Shown here piece by piece: positions 42,901-54,135 of a stretch of DNA of 64,000 nt; position 1 is the stretch's first letter, and the number at the start of each line of letters is the position of its first letter. The position numbers and the translations under genes were made by a program. The DNA is from Euphorbia lathyris. Lineage: Eukaryota; Streptophyta; Magnoliopsida; Malpighiales; Euphorbiaceae. Below the pieces are notes generated by a model that saw nothing but the letters and a program-made list of their open reading frames with translations, was not told where the DNA came from and did not search any database. The stretch spans positions 44,483,501-44,547,500 of the forward strand of contig NC_088915.1 of NCBI RefSeq assembly GCF_963576675.1, read 5' to 3'.

Positions 42901-45757
42901 GGATATCAAAAGTGGAGAGATACGTTCAATATGCGGATATATACGACCATATGAGGGAAAGGTTGGTTGCCTACCATTTGAAGAGAGGATCTTCGGTTTG
43001 GTGAGATCAAATTGGGTAGAACGAAGACGAGGGGGAAGGAAACCGATCTGGTCTTAGCCACAGATGAGGACTATGTTGAGAGGGTCTTACCACCATATTA
43101 TAAGCCATACATCTAAAATTCATATCACCAGTGTGCACGAGTATACCGCAGAGTTCTTGAGGTTGTAGGCTAGTGCCTAATTGAGGGAGTTTGAGGGTCA
43201 AAAGACATCCAAATATTTGGAAGGGTTAAGGTAAAATATGCAAGATAAAATTGGGACTCAAGTGGTGATTCGGGTGTAAAATGCAAGAAATTTGGTATCG
43301 AGGAATCTCAATTAGGCATTAGGAGTCGAGAGAGCCTTCAGAAGATTAGGGGGGGGGGGGAGAGCAATACCCCACTCGAGATCAATAGATAAGGATATGC
43401 AAATTGCAAGTGCTAGCAGGATTAAGAGTTCTAATGCCGTGAATATTCTTATAGGAGATGGAGGGCAAGGTAGGGGACCTCTGCCTCCACTTAGAAACAT
43501 CAATCCTTATGCTAGATCAGCACGTCTTACATGTTTTCGCTGCAATGAATCAGACAATGTCTAATGAGTTTCCAAAGAGGAGGAACACCAACATGGTAGT
43601 GTATGGAGATGATGATGGAGAAGATGACATGGTTCATTGCGATCCATTGAAGAGTGGTTCTTCTAGGGATAAGTGTGTCGTTCATGTAGTGAAGAGGGTG
43701 ATGCTATCTAGTGAGAAAGAGCATGACCCAATGCATCAATTATTTAGAACTTGATGCTTAATTCTTGGGAGGAAATGTGAGGTGCTAGTTGATGGAGGAG
43801 GACAAAAGAATATCATTAGTCAAGCCGCTTTGAGCAAGTTTGGTTTGGTTCTCGGAACCACATCCTAGACCGTATCGAAACACTGGATTAAATATGTGGG
43901 AGAAGCTTCAAATTACTCATTAGTGTAAAGTTTCTATCACTTTGGGGCTTATAAGGATTCAGTTATGTGCAATGTAGTTGAGATGGATGATTATCATTTA
44001 CTCCTAGAAAGACCATGACAATTTGACTAAGATGTGTCACGTGCGGTAAGAAGCAACATGTATAAAATATTCAAAGATGACATCAAGTACATCCCTACAC
44101 TGTTTTTGAGTTCCTCTAGCGAGAGAGGGAAGACCACTTTGATTGTTTGTCCAACCCGGGAACCAACATAAAAAAAAGATGTAATGAGTCATCAAGTTCA
44201 TGAGTTGAGGAGAAAACTAGCTTGATGCAAGTGGGAGAAATTCTCAGAGGGTAAGATGTGTATCCTAACAAAATAACATATGGATCACCACCTTCGGAAG
44301 ACAAGTCATATCAACCTCATTTGTTCTCGAGTGATAGTTCTTCTAGCCTTCCTTATGAGGGAACGAACTTTACGAAAATGAGTTGAGAACTCGTTGTGGT
44401 GCCTTTCAGTATAACAAATGACCCTAACCATGACATGAGATTGTTAAATCAAGTCCTCAACTGGTGCCATTTTGTAAGGAGTAGTTTGGTGTTCTTGAGG
44501 TGTGTCAAGAATGGGCTTGGTGTTCAAGTTAGTGAGAATAATGCTAGAGAGATCCGAGGTCGATCTATAATGAAATTTATTGCAATATTGATGCCTACTA
44601 ATGAGATGTTGTACTTGACACTCGTTCCGAATTTTGACAAGTGGTTGGAGGTTGAAGGCGGAGCTAGCGGACTTGAAGTCGATGAAGTAGCTTTTTGGTA
44701 GATGTGCAAGATGAAGTTTGCAAGAATACTTAAAAGCAAATTCCACACTTTTGACTACCCTATACAAAACTTGGGGTCCAAATCTTTTCAAAAAAGGGAG
44801 AATGATGAGGACATAAATCTGTTCAATCCTTTCCAAGCTGACCAAGTGAGCATTCGAGGCTTTCTATAAGACTCAGGATGATGCGAGGTGTTTAGCGTGC
44901 ATTAGAGGAGCATCTCGAGAAGCAAAACATGTACGTGAGATTAATTTCAGAGGGCCAGGTCACCGACCAATAGCTGGGATCGCCGACCTGAGCCTCAAAT
45001 AATTTGGACACAATGGATTGAGAAGCTGAGCGTGAAAACGAACAGTAATAGGTGGCCCCACTTGGTTTACTTTCTAAATTTTAGAAAACTGGCATTATGT
45101 TATATAAGAATTATGCCATTTGGTTTTTAGAGTTATGGTTTAGTTAGTTAATTGTTAGAGGTTTTTGATTTCTAGGGTTTTGAGGGTGTATGTTGGAGGC
45201 TAGGGTTGATGAATTTGATAGGAGATGTTTTAAATTCGTACAAGTTTAGTCTCTTTGCATGGTATTAGTTAAATATTAAGTTTAGAAAAGAATAGGTTTG
45301 ATATTGGTGTTGATGTGTATAGATGCCCTCCTTGTGGGTGGTTTGCTCACTTTTACCAATAGTAGGTGGAGTTGCGTTGGCATCATTCACAGAGACATCC
45401 TTCAATTGGTAATAATCAAATCCATCCAGTAATTAATTATGTTTCTAAATTTCTTAATGTTATTAATTTAATATATAGTGTTGCAGGACTGGTTTCTTTA
45501 GTGCTATGGCCTCTAATGTCACAAATCAGTCTAGAAATGTTGTTAGCAAAAGGTTCATGGTTAACAAACAGGTAATTAATCATATCATATCATATGCCTT
45601 CTTCACTTAAATTCTCATTAATTTCTTATTTCTTCAGGAACCTTTGGATAACATCAATCTCTTTTCTGTTATAACCATCATTTCTTTTATCTTGTTGGCT
45701 CCTACCGCTATTTTCCTCGAAGGATTCAACTTTACTCCATCTTACTTCCACTCTGCA
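39936..45757 (+). CDS. PPT: Plastid phosphoenolpyruvate/phosphate translocator (PPT), 3' part missing
   Basis: Five exons read: 39936-40352, 40414-40566, 45323-45408, 45487-45571 and 45638-45757 (287 codons), with GT...AG borders and continuous frame. Residues 1 to about 60 are Ser/Lys-rich with few acidic residues, as expected for a plastid transit peptide. The rest matches the PPT branch of the triose-phosphate translocator family: [47 protein letters not shown]. The family exchanges phosphoenolpyruvate for phosphate across the inner envelope, supplying the shikimate pathway. Intron 2 is 4756 nt and filled by a Tourist-like MITE and gypsy remnant C. Full-length relatives have roughly 110-120 more residues, including the transport-critical C-terminal helices; no such exon was found to the end of the window. 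The gene is either disrupted or has an intron longer than 18 kb. Confidence 0.88.
40567..41098. other. Left part of PPT intron 2
   Basis: AT-rich intron DNA with no recognisable element. It ends at the TAA target of the Tourist-like MITE. Confidence 0.5.
41099..41444. mobile_element. Tourist-like (PIF/Harbinger) MITE in PPT intron 2
   Basis: A 346-bp AT-rich element with imperfect inverted ends GAGCAACTCTAGTGG / CCAGTAATGGTGCTC and a TAA target duplication (41096-41098, 41445-41447). A 3-bp TWA target is typical of PIF/Harbinger MITEs. An inner palindrome (GTTGCAAGCTTGTTGCTTGCAAC) lies near the left end. Confidence 0.8.
41798..42372 (+). repeat. 5' LTR of gypsy remnant C
   Basis: 575 bp, from TGATGAGGAC to CTCTTTGCA. 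Pairs with 44803-45259, which lacks an internal part. Confidence 0.78.
42795..43004 (+). pseudogene. Gag fragment of gypsy remnant C
   Basis: A 69-codon frame with the gag core words [20 protein letters not shown] and [13 protein letters not shown], ending in a TGA where relatives continue. It is non-functional. Confidence 0.75.
43740..43860 (+). pseudogene. Protease fragment of gypsy remnant C
   Basis: A frame overlapping 43755-43850 reads [19 protein letters not shown], similar to the VDGGS-NIVS active-site region of gypsy proteases. Stops follow. Confidence 0.65.
44803..45259 (+). repeat. 3' LTR of gypsy remnant C
   Basis: Starts TGATGAGGACATAAATCTG and matches the left LTR at both ends, with internal loss. 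It ends 63 bp before PPT exon 3. Confidence 0.78.
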
Positions 45758-46334
45758 GTAAGTCTTATTCATTTCTTACTGTCCTATCATTTTCAAATTA
45801 TTTTTTTCAAAACATCTTCTTCTAAAAATGTATCTTCTTTTTAAATACTTATTATTTTATAAATGGACTAATATTTTTAACCAACTAAAGGTAGGGAGGC
45901 ACCGACTGCTAGTACACCCTTGATCGTCAAGAACCATCTTTTATAGGGGTGGTTCTCGACCTGCCCACCCCTCTATCTTCATATGTACCGTGTTCATTGC
46001 ACTTCCATTACATAAAGGGATGTGCACCTTATTTTCTTTTGTAACCGCCTAATCCATAACTTTGATCTGGGTAGAGGAAACCAATTCAATCTATATTGGT
46101 TGAGTTTATGTTTTTGCACTTCAAACAATTAAAAGTTGACTACATGATGAGGTCATCAAGCCTATTTGGAGTGTCTCATAGGTCTCAGATACGTCGTGTG
46201 GAAGAGGAACACAGTGACACGCCATGTAAAAAAGGTGACACGTCGTGTGGAAGAGAAGCATATTCTTTGCTTCTCCAAAATTAATTCACACAACGTATGG
46301 GTTGGTGGCATGCCGTGTTGCTGGCGTAAAACAA
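45758..46334. other. Unassigned DNA after PPT exon 5
   Basis: Begins as PPT intron 5 (GTAAGTC). At about 45892-45990 there is a GC-richer block (GGTAGGGAGGCACCGACTGC ... CTGCCCACCCCTC), perhaps an insertion end. At 46185-46320 short words such as ACACGCCATGT and ACACGTCGTGTGGAAGAG repeat. No gene recognised. Confidence 0.4.
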
Positions 46335-46382
46335 AGATTGATTTTGGTGAACCAAGTCTTCTGTCCGGTGATTAGTAAGTTT
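46335..46382 (+). pseudogene. Gypsy element D, RT fragment 1
   Basis: The frame LVNQVFCPVISK matches the RT block just before the active site. It continues across the solo LTR (46383-47607) into fragment 2 with the AGTTT duplication at the junction. Confidence 0.6.
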
Positions 46383-47607
46383 TGTTGGTCCTTATTAAGG
46401 CGAATAAGTTTTAAAGGAGGGGTGGGGTGAATAGAACTATTGAGTAATTTTGCATTTAAAAACTTTTATTACTCAAGCCAATAAAACACAAAGGGCAATT
46501 TCAATTTATTCCGAATGCTTCAGCTTATGACAAATCCCAACTCAGAGGATGACTCTGAAGTTATGGAATGTATGCACAGTTTAATGAGTTTTCAGAGTGT
46601 TAATGTGTGAGATAAAGTTCAGAGCATAAAATAATTTAGTAGAAGTAAAAGGTAGTAAAAATGGAAAGAAATAATCAACAGGATTTATTCTGGTTATGCC
46701 TCTTATCTACGTCCATTCCTCATGATACATTCTCTTGAGCTTTAATCTACTAACGATATCTTTTAGAGGTAGAAAACAAACTTTTTATAGAATAGTCTAA
46801 GTTTGAATGAAGTACCTTCCATCACTCTTTACTACTTATAATCGAAGTAACAAATCGCTACTGATTACAATCGAAAGATTACAATTTCTTCAGTTAGAAA
46901 ATGTATCGAACTAATCTCCCTTCTAACAATTAGACAAATAAGAACTTTTGATAGGTGTTTAACTTTTTGCTTTGTTTTTCTGCGATTTGCAATATATCTC
47001 ATATGTAGCTTGATGCACTTGAAATGGTCTGTTAAACTTTGTTCTTGAGCTTTTCTTATATAGATAGAGATTCAGATTAGCCGTTTGAATCCGGAAGATA
47101 TCTGTTAAGAAGAAACATCCTTTGTTCTTCTCTAGGATTTTGGGTTCTTCTATCGCATTGCCAAATGAGGAAACTGGTCTTTTGAGACTCAAAAGACCGT
47201 TGAGCATTGAGAAGCTTCACCAAATAATCTTCTCTGGTTTCTAATCTTGCAAGCTAGAGCATTTCCGTTTTGGCGTATATAAAAAAGATAGGTTGTTGTT
47301 GCAGCGATGACTGTGTTCCGCGTTTTACCAGAATGGGCAAGCCTTAGGAAGACGACGTTGTTGTCTTCTTCTGAGTGTGCACTAGGCTTTGCTTCTGGTT
47401 CTGGGCTTGGGTTTGTCTTTTGGCTCATCCTTTATTTCAGTGAAGGCCTTTTGCCGATTTTTTGTAATTGACTCAAAAGCGACCAATTGCTTTAGTTAAA
47501 ATATCAACACTTAACAAACTTGTTAGTACAGAAAGCAATTATTTAATTCTGAATTTTAATATGCTTGAGGGATCTAATTCCTTAATGATCAAAATTGGGT
47601 TTCAACA
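46383..47607. mobile_element. Solo LTR, copia-like, in gypsy element D
   Basis: 1225 bp from TGTTGGTCCTTATTAAGG to GGGTTTCAACA, flanked by a perfect AGTTT duplication (46378-46382, 47608-47612). A GGAGGGGTGGGGTGAATAG block near the start is typical of plant Maximus/SIRE-type copia LTRs; that family assignment is by resemblance. No second LTR or coding region, so it is a product of LTR-LTR recombination. Confidence 0.8.
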
Positions 47608-47971
47608 AGTTTGTTGTATATTTTGATGACATTCTTATAAATAGTCAAACTTTAGAAGAGCATATGGTTCATATGTGTATGGTGTTTGATTTGTTGAGGA
47701 AGCACCAACTTTAGCCAACAGCAATAAGTGTGATCTTGTGATCGAGAGCTTGGTATTCTTGGGTTTTGTGGTGAATGAAGATGTCATTCGGGCTGATGAA
47801 GAGAAAGTGAGGGCTACTTGTGAGTGGCTGACACCATGTAATGTGCGAGATATCTTAAGTTTTCATGGGCTAGCTATATTCTACCATAGATTCATTCAGA
47901 ATTTTAGCACCTTTGTGGCTCCTCTCAACGAGTGTTTGAAGAAAGAAAAGTGGTTTAAGTGGGAAGATGAG
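47608..47971 (+). pseudogene. Gypsy element D, RT fragment 2
   Basis: Contains the RT active site VVYFDDIL, then EHMVHMCMVFDLLRKHQ, and after a frameshift FLGFVVNEDVIRADEEKV and the LSFHGLAIFYHRFI block of the thumb/connection. It stops at the ATGAG target where element E is inserted. The second Tat-type RNase H is absent downstream, so D belongs to another gypsy lineage than A, B and E. Confidence 0.85.
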
Positions 47972-48742
47972 TGTTTCGTGCCTTTTTGGTATGGATTGGA
48001 TCGAATTGCGAGCGTGCCAGTAGCTTTGTTGAAAAACTACAAAAAGAGCTAGTAGCTGAGATTTAACTTCTAATCAAACGAAAGTATAAAAACTTAAATG
48101 ACATAAAATGCTTAAAGTTTGTAGTGGAACCTAGAAGACTGGTTATGACTACACTAAGATGTTGCAAGAGAAAGAATCTAAAGAGAGAAACGTGAACGTG
48201 AACTTGAATTGAATTGAGATGTTTATATTGATCAATCTGAAAGACTAGAGCTAGAACTTACAAGTTGAAAGTAAGATTCAAATGAACAAACTAAGGTTGT
48301 AGAATAGCTGGAGTCCGTAATGCGAGAATTGTTTGAATTCCATTAGGATTTGATTTGATTTGATTTGATTTCATTGTTATTGAATTGGTTGAGTTGTATC
48401 TTTCTTTCTCTTTATTTTCTCCCTTAAATACTGCTTCGTGGTGCTAATAACCGCTGCTCCCACGTTCTCTTCATTGGCTCTCTCTGCGCAACGGGCTCTG
48501 GTTCCGTTTGTGGGTTCACAACATGCCCCTGAACCACCAACGTTCTTGTCCCACATTTATTCTCAATTCATGCAGTAAGCTGTCGTTCTGAAGAAACACT
48601 ACATCTCCCGTCGTTTTGGCCAGCTTGTTCTGTTTCTCACGGGTCATGCTAACTGAGCTCCATTCTCTGGCTCTTTCTCTTGCTGGCGCTTTCTCTATAT
48701 TGATCCTTCTCAGTTAGTCCCAACATAATTGTAAGGGAAGCA
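47972..48742 (-). repeat. 3' LTR of element E
   Basis: Pairs with 56067-56843. On the minus strand TATTTAAG (48423-48430) is a TATA-like motif kept in both copies. The plus strand just inside (ATTTCCCCTTCAGGTC) gives the purine tract GACCTGAAGGGGAAAT before the LTR. Confidence 0.92.
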
Positions 48743-49139
48743 ATTTCCCCTTCAGGTCTTAGTTCTCGAAATGTAGAGCTGATATCAGTACACCTTTTCC
48801 CTTTTCCCCTTTTTGCACTCCTGGCGGTTGATCATAATGACTTGTTAGCTTTTTGAGTTTGTAACTGACTCCGCCATAACTCCTACTTGAACTATAACTC
48901 TTCCACCAATACACTCCTAGCCGTTTTCAAACTCTTCTCCTTTCTTTCTTCTTTTAAATACTCCATTTTCACCTGAGGATCTTCACCTCGTTTTTTAATT
49001 TCCCAAAGGAACTCAGCTTCTGCCTCGCTCGTGCGATTTTCTCATTCTGATAAGCTTCGTCTCTGCCTGCTCTCTTTTCATCTGCTTTTGGCTTTTACTG
49101 CGTTGATCTTTACTTGCATGTGTGTTTTTCTTCTTAGAA
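48743..49139. other. Leader of the antisense ORF in element E
   Basis: Contains the polypurine tract and pyrimidine-rich DNA (CTTCTCCTTTCTTTCTTCTTT at about 48925). A TTTTTCTTCTTAG just before 49139 could be a 3' splice site in an antisense leader. Confidence 0.4.
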
Positions 49140-49378
49140 ATGGCGAAATCTTCTACTACTCCACACACTGGTTCCCCTTCGACACCAAGCCCTCTGGTAG
49201 GTTCTTTTCTTTGTTCTTTTCGTTTTTAGCTTTCTTTCTCGTTTTATTCTTTGCTGAGTTTAGGGTCTATTTTTCTCCTTTATTTTAGCAGACTCTATAC
49301 ACCATGACCAACTGTCCCCCAACCACCGCTTTACCGGACTTCCCTTATCCTTTTGCTTCAGATAAAAAGCGGCCTTAA
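49140..49378 (+). pseudogene. Short antisense spliced ORF in element E
   Basis: ATG at 49140 opens 19 codons (MAKSSTTPHTGSPSTPSPL) up to a GTAGGT donor at 49197. After a 95-nt T-rich intron ending in TTTAGCAG (49291) the frame continues in phase 0 for 28 codons to TAA (49376-49378). The Ser/Thr/Pro-rich start resembles the N-termini of the antisense ORFs in A and F, and place and strand are the same. The conserved domain is lost, so this is likely a truncated relic. Confidence 0.45.
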
Positions 49379-49521
49379 CAGGCCTGCAATTTATTATTAA
49401 ACTTTCTGGTTACAAACTTTTGGGTAACCATAGGGAAACCTCTCAAAAAGGACATAGTGAAGTGGCTTTACACTTGATATTGCCAACTCCCAGTGTAGTA
49501 CATCAGCAATACTAACATAGC

Positions 49522-50560
49522 CTAGCTGGAACATCCTGCGGGGCTATTGCCTTCATTTCCTCTCTGAAAGCTTTCCCACATCGTAGGAAAGAACCTCTTC
49601 AGATATCTCCCATTTATAACTCTTTGATGTGGTTCCCCTTCTAAACTGTCTAGCCAATATGCATTTCCCTTCAATACTTCATGGATCTTGAATGGACCTT
49701 CCCAATTTGGGGACCACTTGCCGAACTCCATGTCTTTCGATCCCAATGGTAGGATAAACTTCCATACTAAGTCCCCTTCCTCAAAAGTTTTACTTCTCAC
49801 CTTCTTGTTATAAGATCTGGCCATGTTCTTCTTTTGAATCAACATCTTATTGAAGGCGCTTAGCCTAGCGTGCTCCAAATCCTCCATTTCTGTCAATATG
49901 GCTTCCGTGTATCCTTCGATAGTTAGACCTGGCTGACGTGCCACTCTGCAAGACTGAACTATTAGTTCCATCGGCAACATAGCTTCGTGTCCATAAGTTA
50001 GCAGGAACGGACTGGTTCCAGTTGCCTCCCTTCTGGATGTTCTGTAGGCCTATAATGTTTCTGAAAGAGTTGCATGCCAATTCTTTGGATTATCTGTCAA
50101 CATTTTCTGTATGATCCTAATCAATATCTTATTGGACGATTCAGCCTGTCCATTTGCCTGTGGATAATATAGGGAAGAGTTGAGCATTCAGATCTTATAG
50201 GCTTTTGAAAACTCTCTCATTTTATCCCTAGTGAAGATTTTGCCTTGATCTACGGTTAGCGTCTCGGGGATCCCAAACCGGTGTATGATATGGTTCTTCA
50301 CAAAGTCAATGACATCCTCTTGATCCACTTTCCTCATGGGCACTGCTTCTACCCACTTCGTGAAGCAATCCATCGTTACAAGGATGAATGAATGCCCTTT
50401 TGATGAAGATGTGTAGATCTTCTCAATAAGATCCATGGCCCAACCCCAGAAGGGCCATGGTTTGATTACGGGATGCATGATGTCGGCAGGTACCCTTGAG
50501 ATGGGGCCATGTGTCTGGCACTGTCTGCACCCTTTTGTATAGTTGACACAGTCTTTCAAG
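49522..50560 (-). pseudogene. Integrase of element E
   Basis: Read from 50559: zinc-binding end (GCRQCQTHG), catalytic core with WAMDLIEKI, and TVDQGKIF where relatives have TDNG. The frame ends at a TAG at 50188. The C-terminal part (49980-49522) has KVRSKTFEEGDLVW and GPFKIHEVLKGNAYWL. The stretch with the catalytic Glu (about 50190-50000) is out of frame. Confidence 0.85.
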
Positions 50561-50599
50561 ATGGAAGGCTAGAAAAACCCGTGTCTTCTAAGCAGCCAA

Positions 50600-51650
50600 C
50601 ACATTTTGATCCCTGCCTAGTGCGCTCCGCACACGCCTTCATGTGCTTGGCTCATAACCTTCAAGGCTTCAGGCATACCCATACATCTTAATAATAGGCC
50701 ATCGACACCTTTTTTATACAATACTTCCTCCAATAGGAGATAGCGCTGCGCTCTGATTTTTATCACGTACGGAGCTCTTTGTGAAGGATCTTTTAGGTAC
50801 TTCTTTATTGGATCTCTCCAATCATTTATGTTGTTGACATCAATGTTGAAACTTTCTACCTTGATTTCTCTCTGGAAGATGGACGAGTGTCCTTTCCTTT
50901 GAACCAGGATCAAACGGTGAGTAAGTTCTTCAGAAATTCTCAAGCCTGGCGCCATTTGTGCCATCTCGCTGGCTTCCCAATTTTCCTCTTTAGGAAGGTG
51001 CACCAGAGATAGTTCTTCGAAGTCATATGCCAGTTGCCTTGCCATGGTGTAGTATGGTGCTAAAGACAAACTTGTGCATTTGTATTCCCCACTAATCTGT
51101 CTTAGCACTAGTTGGGAATCACCCGTCACCATAGCTTCTTTGGCTCCGAGGTCTCTTAGAAGCTCCAACCCAATTATCAAAGCCTTATACTTGGCTTGGT
51201 TGTTAGTGCAATCAAAATCCATGTTAAAAGATAAAGCAGTTTTAACATTGAAAGGGGAGATGATTATCACACTTGCTCCCGCAGCTCTTTCTGTGCTGGA
51301 GCCATCGAACTTGAGAGTCCAAAGAGTTCTGCTTGCTCCACAAATAGGCAGATCCAATTCCTCCTCCTTTTCCATGCTTGAGGGGTGCTCTGCTAGGAAG
51401 TCTGACAATGCTTGTCACTTCACAGCTGTCTGAGGGATGTGCACCAGCGTAAATTCTGCTAGCGCTAGAGCCCATTTGCCAATCCTTCCCGTGATCAATG
51501 GTTGGGATAGCATGAACTTTAGCAAATTTATGGGAGAAATCACGAACACTCTGGATTGGATCAAATAATGCCTCAGCTTGGAGCAAGCAAAATATAAGGC
51601 CAGACATTATCTTTATATTACTGTATATCTCTTTTCAGTGTCTATCAAGC
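50600..51650 (-). pseudogene. RNase H domains and linker of element E
   Basis: The 51408-50617 frame contains the archaeal-type RNase H (LKFDGSSTERAAGASVII, TNNQAKYKALIIGLELL, VTGDSQLVLRQI), diagnostic for Tat elements, then the integrase linker ending GVCGAH. In TNNQAKYKAL the active-site Glu of the NNxAEY motif is Lys, and the last motif (EASEMAQMA) has also lost its Asp. Upstream fragments of the tether are frameshifted. Confidence 0.82.
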
Positions 51651-53006
51651 ATATCTGCTCAAATAATACACTGCCTGCTCGTGGCCTGCTTGGTTATTCT
51701 GGGCCAACAAACAACTGATGGATCTTTCTATTGCCGAGAGATATAACTTCAGAGGTACTTCTTTCAATGGTGGTACCAGCACTGGTGGATGCGTCAAGTA
51801 CTCCTTGATTTTGGCAAAAGCTTCTTGGTGCCTACTCTCCCACCTGAAATCACTTTCCCCCTTCAAAGTTAACAAATCGGAAAAAACATGAGATTTACCT
51901 GCCAGATTGGGAAATAAACCTCCTCATGTAGTTCACCAACCCCAAGAACCTCTGTAGCTCTTTCTTGTTACTAGGTGGGTTCGCTTCAATAACTGCTTTC
52001 GCCTTGTTCTTTTACACCTCTACTCCTCTTCGGTGCACCAAGAAACCTAAAAAATTCCCAGCTCTGACTCCGAATGCACGTTTTAGTGGGTTCATCTTGA
52101 GCTTATGATCCCTCATCCGTAGGAAGCTCTTTCTGAGATGCTCTACATGATTAGCATCTCTTTTTGACTTTACCATAATGTCATTAATGTACACCTCCAG
52201 GAACTTCCCTAACATATCATAGAAGATGGCATTGATAGCTCTTTGATAGGTTGCCCTGGCGTTCTTCAAGCCAAACGGCATGACCAGCCATTCAAATGTC
52301 CCAATGCTCCCGGGCATCTGAAGGCGGTCTTTGCTATGTCTGCTATTGCTATTAGGATCTGGTTGTATCCAGAGAAACCATCCAAGAAAGATAGGATATC
52401 ATTTTTGGACACAACATCGATTAACATATCAGCAATGGGCATGACGTACACATCTTTGGGGGAAGCATTGTTTAGATCTCTAAAATCAATACAGACCCTG
52501 AGCTTGCCATTATTTTTTACTACGGGAACTATGTTTGACAACCATTGGGCATATCTAGTCGGACGTATGAACTCTACGCTCAATAACCTTTCAATCTCCT
52601 CCTTGATCTTCAACTCTACTTCTTTTGACATTCTTCTTGGTGGCTGGCAGTGGGGCTCAAAGTCAGGTTTGATTGGGATCCTGTGTTCTACTAAGCTCCT
52701 ATCTAAGCCAGGCATATCCTTGTAGTCCCAGTCAAAACAATCTTTGAACTCGTGTAAGAGCTCGATGATCTGCTTTCTCAGTTCTGGCTTCAGTAAACCA
52801 CTGATGAACGTCACATTGGGCTCTTCTTTCATCCCCAGGATTACTTCTTCCAATGGATCTTCTAGCTGCCATGGACTGTCCTCCAACTTCTGTGATGCAG
52901 CCTTAAGCTCATGCAGTTGTATCTCTTCCTCTCCTTCTTCGATCTCTTTCTCTTGCTCCCAAATAACTTCGGTCCCGGCGGACTCATATTGTTCCACATG
53001 TAACAT
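51645..53006 (-). pseudogene. Reverse transcriptase and first RNase H of element E (active site mutated)
   Basis: The 53006-52266 frame holds the RT N-terminal part (KNNGKLRVCIDFRDLN, DGFSGYNQI). The 52317-52012 frame holds VMPFGLKNARATYQRA and the active site, which reads YINDIMV: the first Asp of the usual YVDD pair is Asn. The first RNase H follows in 51875-51645 (LSAIERSISCLLAQ). Two frameshifts separate the parts. Confidence 0.87.
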
Positions 53007-53079
53007 CTTTTCAAGTAGCTCCTATATATGCACTTTTATCTTAGCGGCTACAGATACCGCCTTTTATTCTTGAGAAGAC

Positions 53080-54135
53080 TTAATCATCATCAATCTCCTC
53101 GATGATTGGAGCATCGTCTAGTGGCCTGCTGGTGCTTGGGCCTACTAGAGCTCTTCTTTGTCTAAAAATTGTTTCTTCTTTAGCCGGACTCATAGAGATC
53201 CTCTTTGGCATCCCCAACTTGCTTTGCCCGACGAATCTGATTGGGCCTATCTCCCTTCCGTAGAACTTGGCATCAATTGCATCTGACACTGCCATGCATG
53301 GTTTATCATCTGCCCAAACTACCTCCACCTCGTTCCCTTTCTAGAACAATAAGAACTGATGGAGAGAGGACGGTACACACAAATTTGAGTGTATCCAGTC
53401 CCTCGCCAGCAAGACTTGGTAGTTGGCTGAAGAAATCACCACAAAGAAAGCAGATAAATCCGACTTGGTTCCGACTTTTAGCTCGAGAGGTAGAATGCCC
53501 AAGGACTTGGTGACTTCTCCATTGAATGCCGATATTGTAACCTCTGTGTCAATGAGATCTGCCTTAGTTTTCCCCAAGGCATGCACCATCTTCCACGACA
53601 TGATGTTCACAGCTGACCCATTGTCTATCAACACCCGGGAAGTGGGTCTTCTGTTGAGGTGGGCTTTGATATACAATGGGTTAATGTGTTGCGTCATCTG
53701 GACAGAAGGCTTCTCAAAGACTACTTTCTTGGGGCCACCATTTGCAGGAGCTTGGATGGTGATTCCACTACTGATTTTGGGCACTTCTTTGGGTATCTCC
53801 CAAGCTTCGAACTCCGCTGTCACTTCGGACACTTCTGGCTCCTGTATTGTGTAGTCCTTCTTGTCCTCTCCTTGGAAATCTGCAGGTAGGGTCAGTGATA
53901 TTGTGTTGATTGGGATCACAAAATCACCTATCCTTATTTCGATTGGTCCTAAGAATTTGGCAGCCTGTTGCTTTGGTCTCCATACTTTCTTCTCTTTCTC
54001 TACCTTATACTTCTCGGCCAGTTTCTTCCTCAACAGCCTGCGCTTCTGAGTCCTAGTATTGGGACTAAGATGGGGGAACTTTTTGTGTCTCACCACCTGC
54101 CACTCCTTGCTGACCTTTGTTAAGGAAGGAACCAT
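53080..54135 (-). pseudogene. Protease region of element E
   Basis: The frame 54135-53341 has a G-rich hydrophobic lead and the protease site SRVLIDNGSAVNIM, where the usual DTGS or DDGS is DNGS. LLARDWIH follows. The frame ends with a TAG at 53341 and continues at 53328-53080. Confidence 0.82.

Larger units (their letters stand above)
41798..45259 (+). mobile_element. Ty3/gypsy remnant C in PPT intron 2
   Basis: Two LTR copies start TGATGAGGACATAAAT (41798 and 44803). After the left LTR, TTAGTATCAGACC resembles the initiator-methionine tRNA primer site used by many plant gypsy elements; AAAAAAGGGAGAA before the right LTR is a polypurine tract. Inside are decayed gag (about 42790-43003) and protease (about 43740-43850) but no RT or integrase. 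Only about 2.4 kb of interior remains, so a large internal deletion has occurred. No matching target duplication found. Confidence 0.82.
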
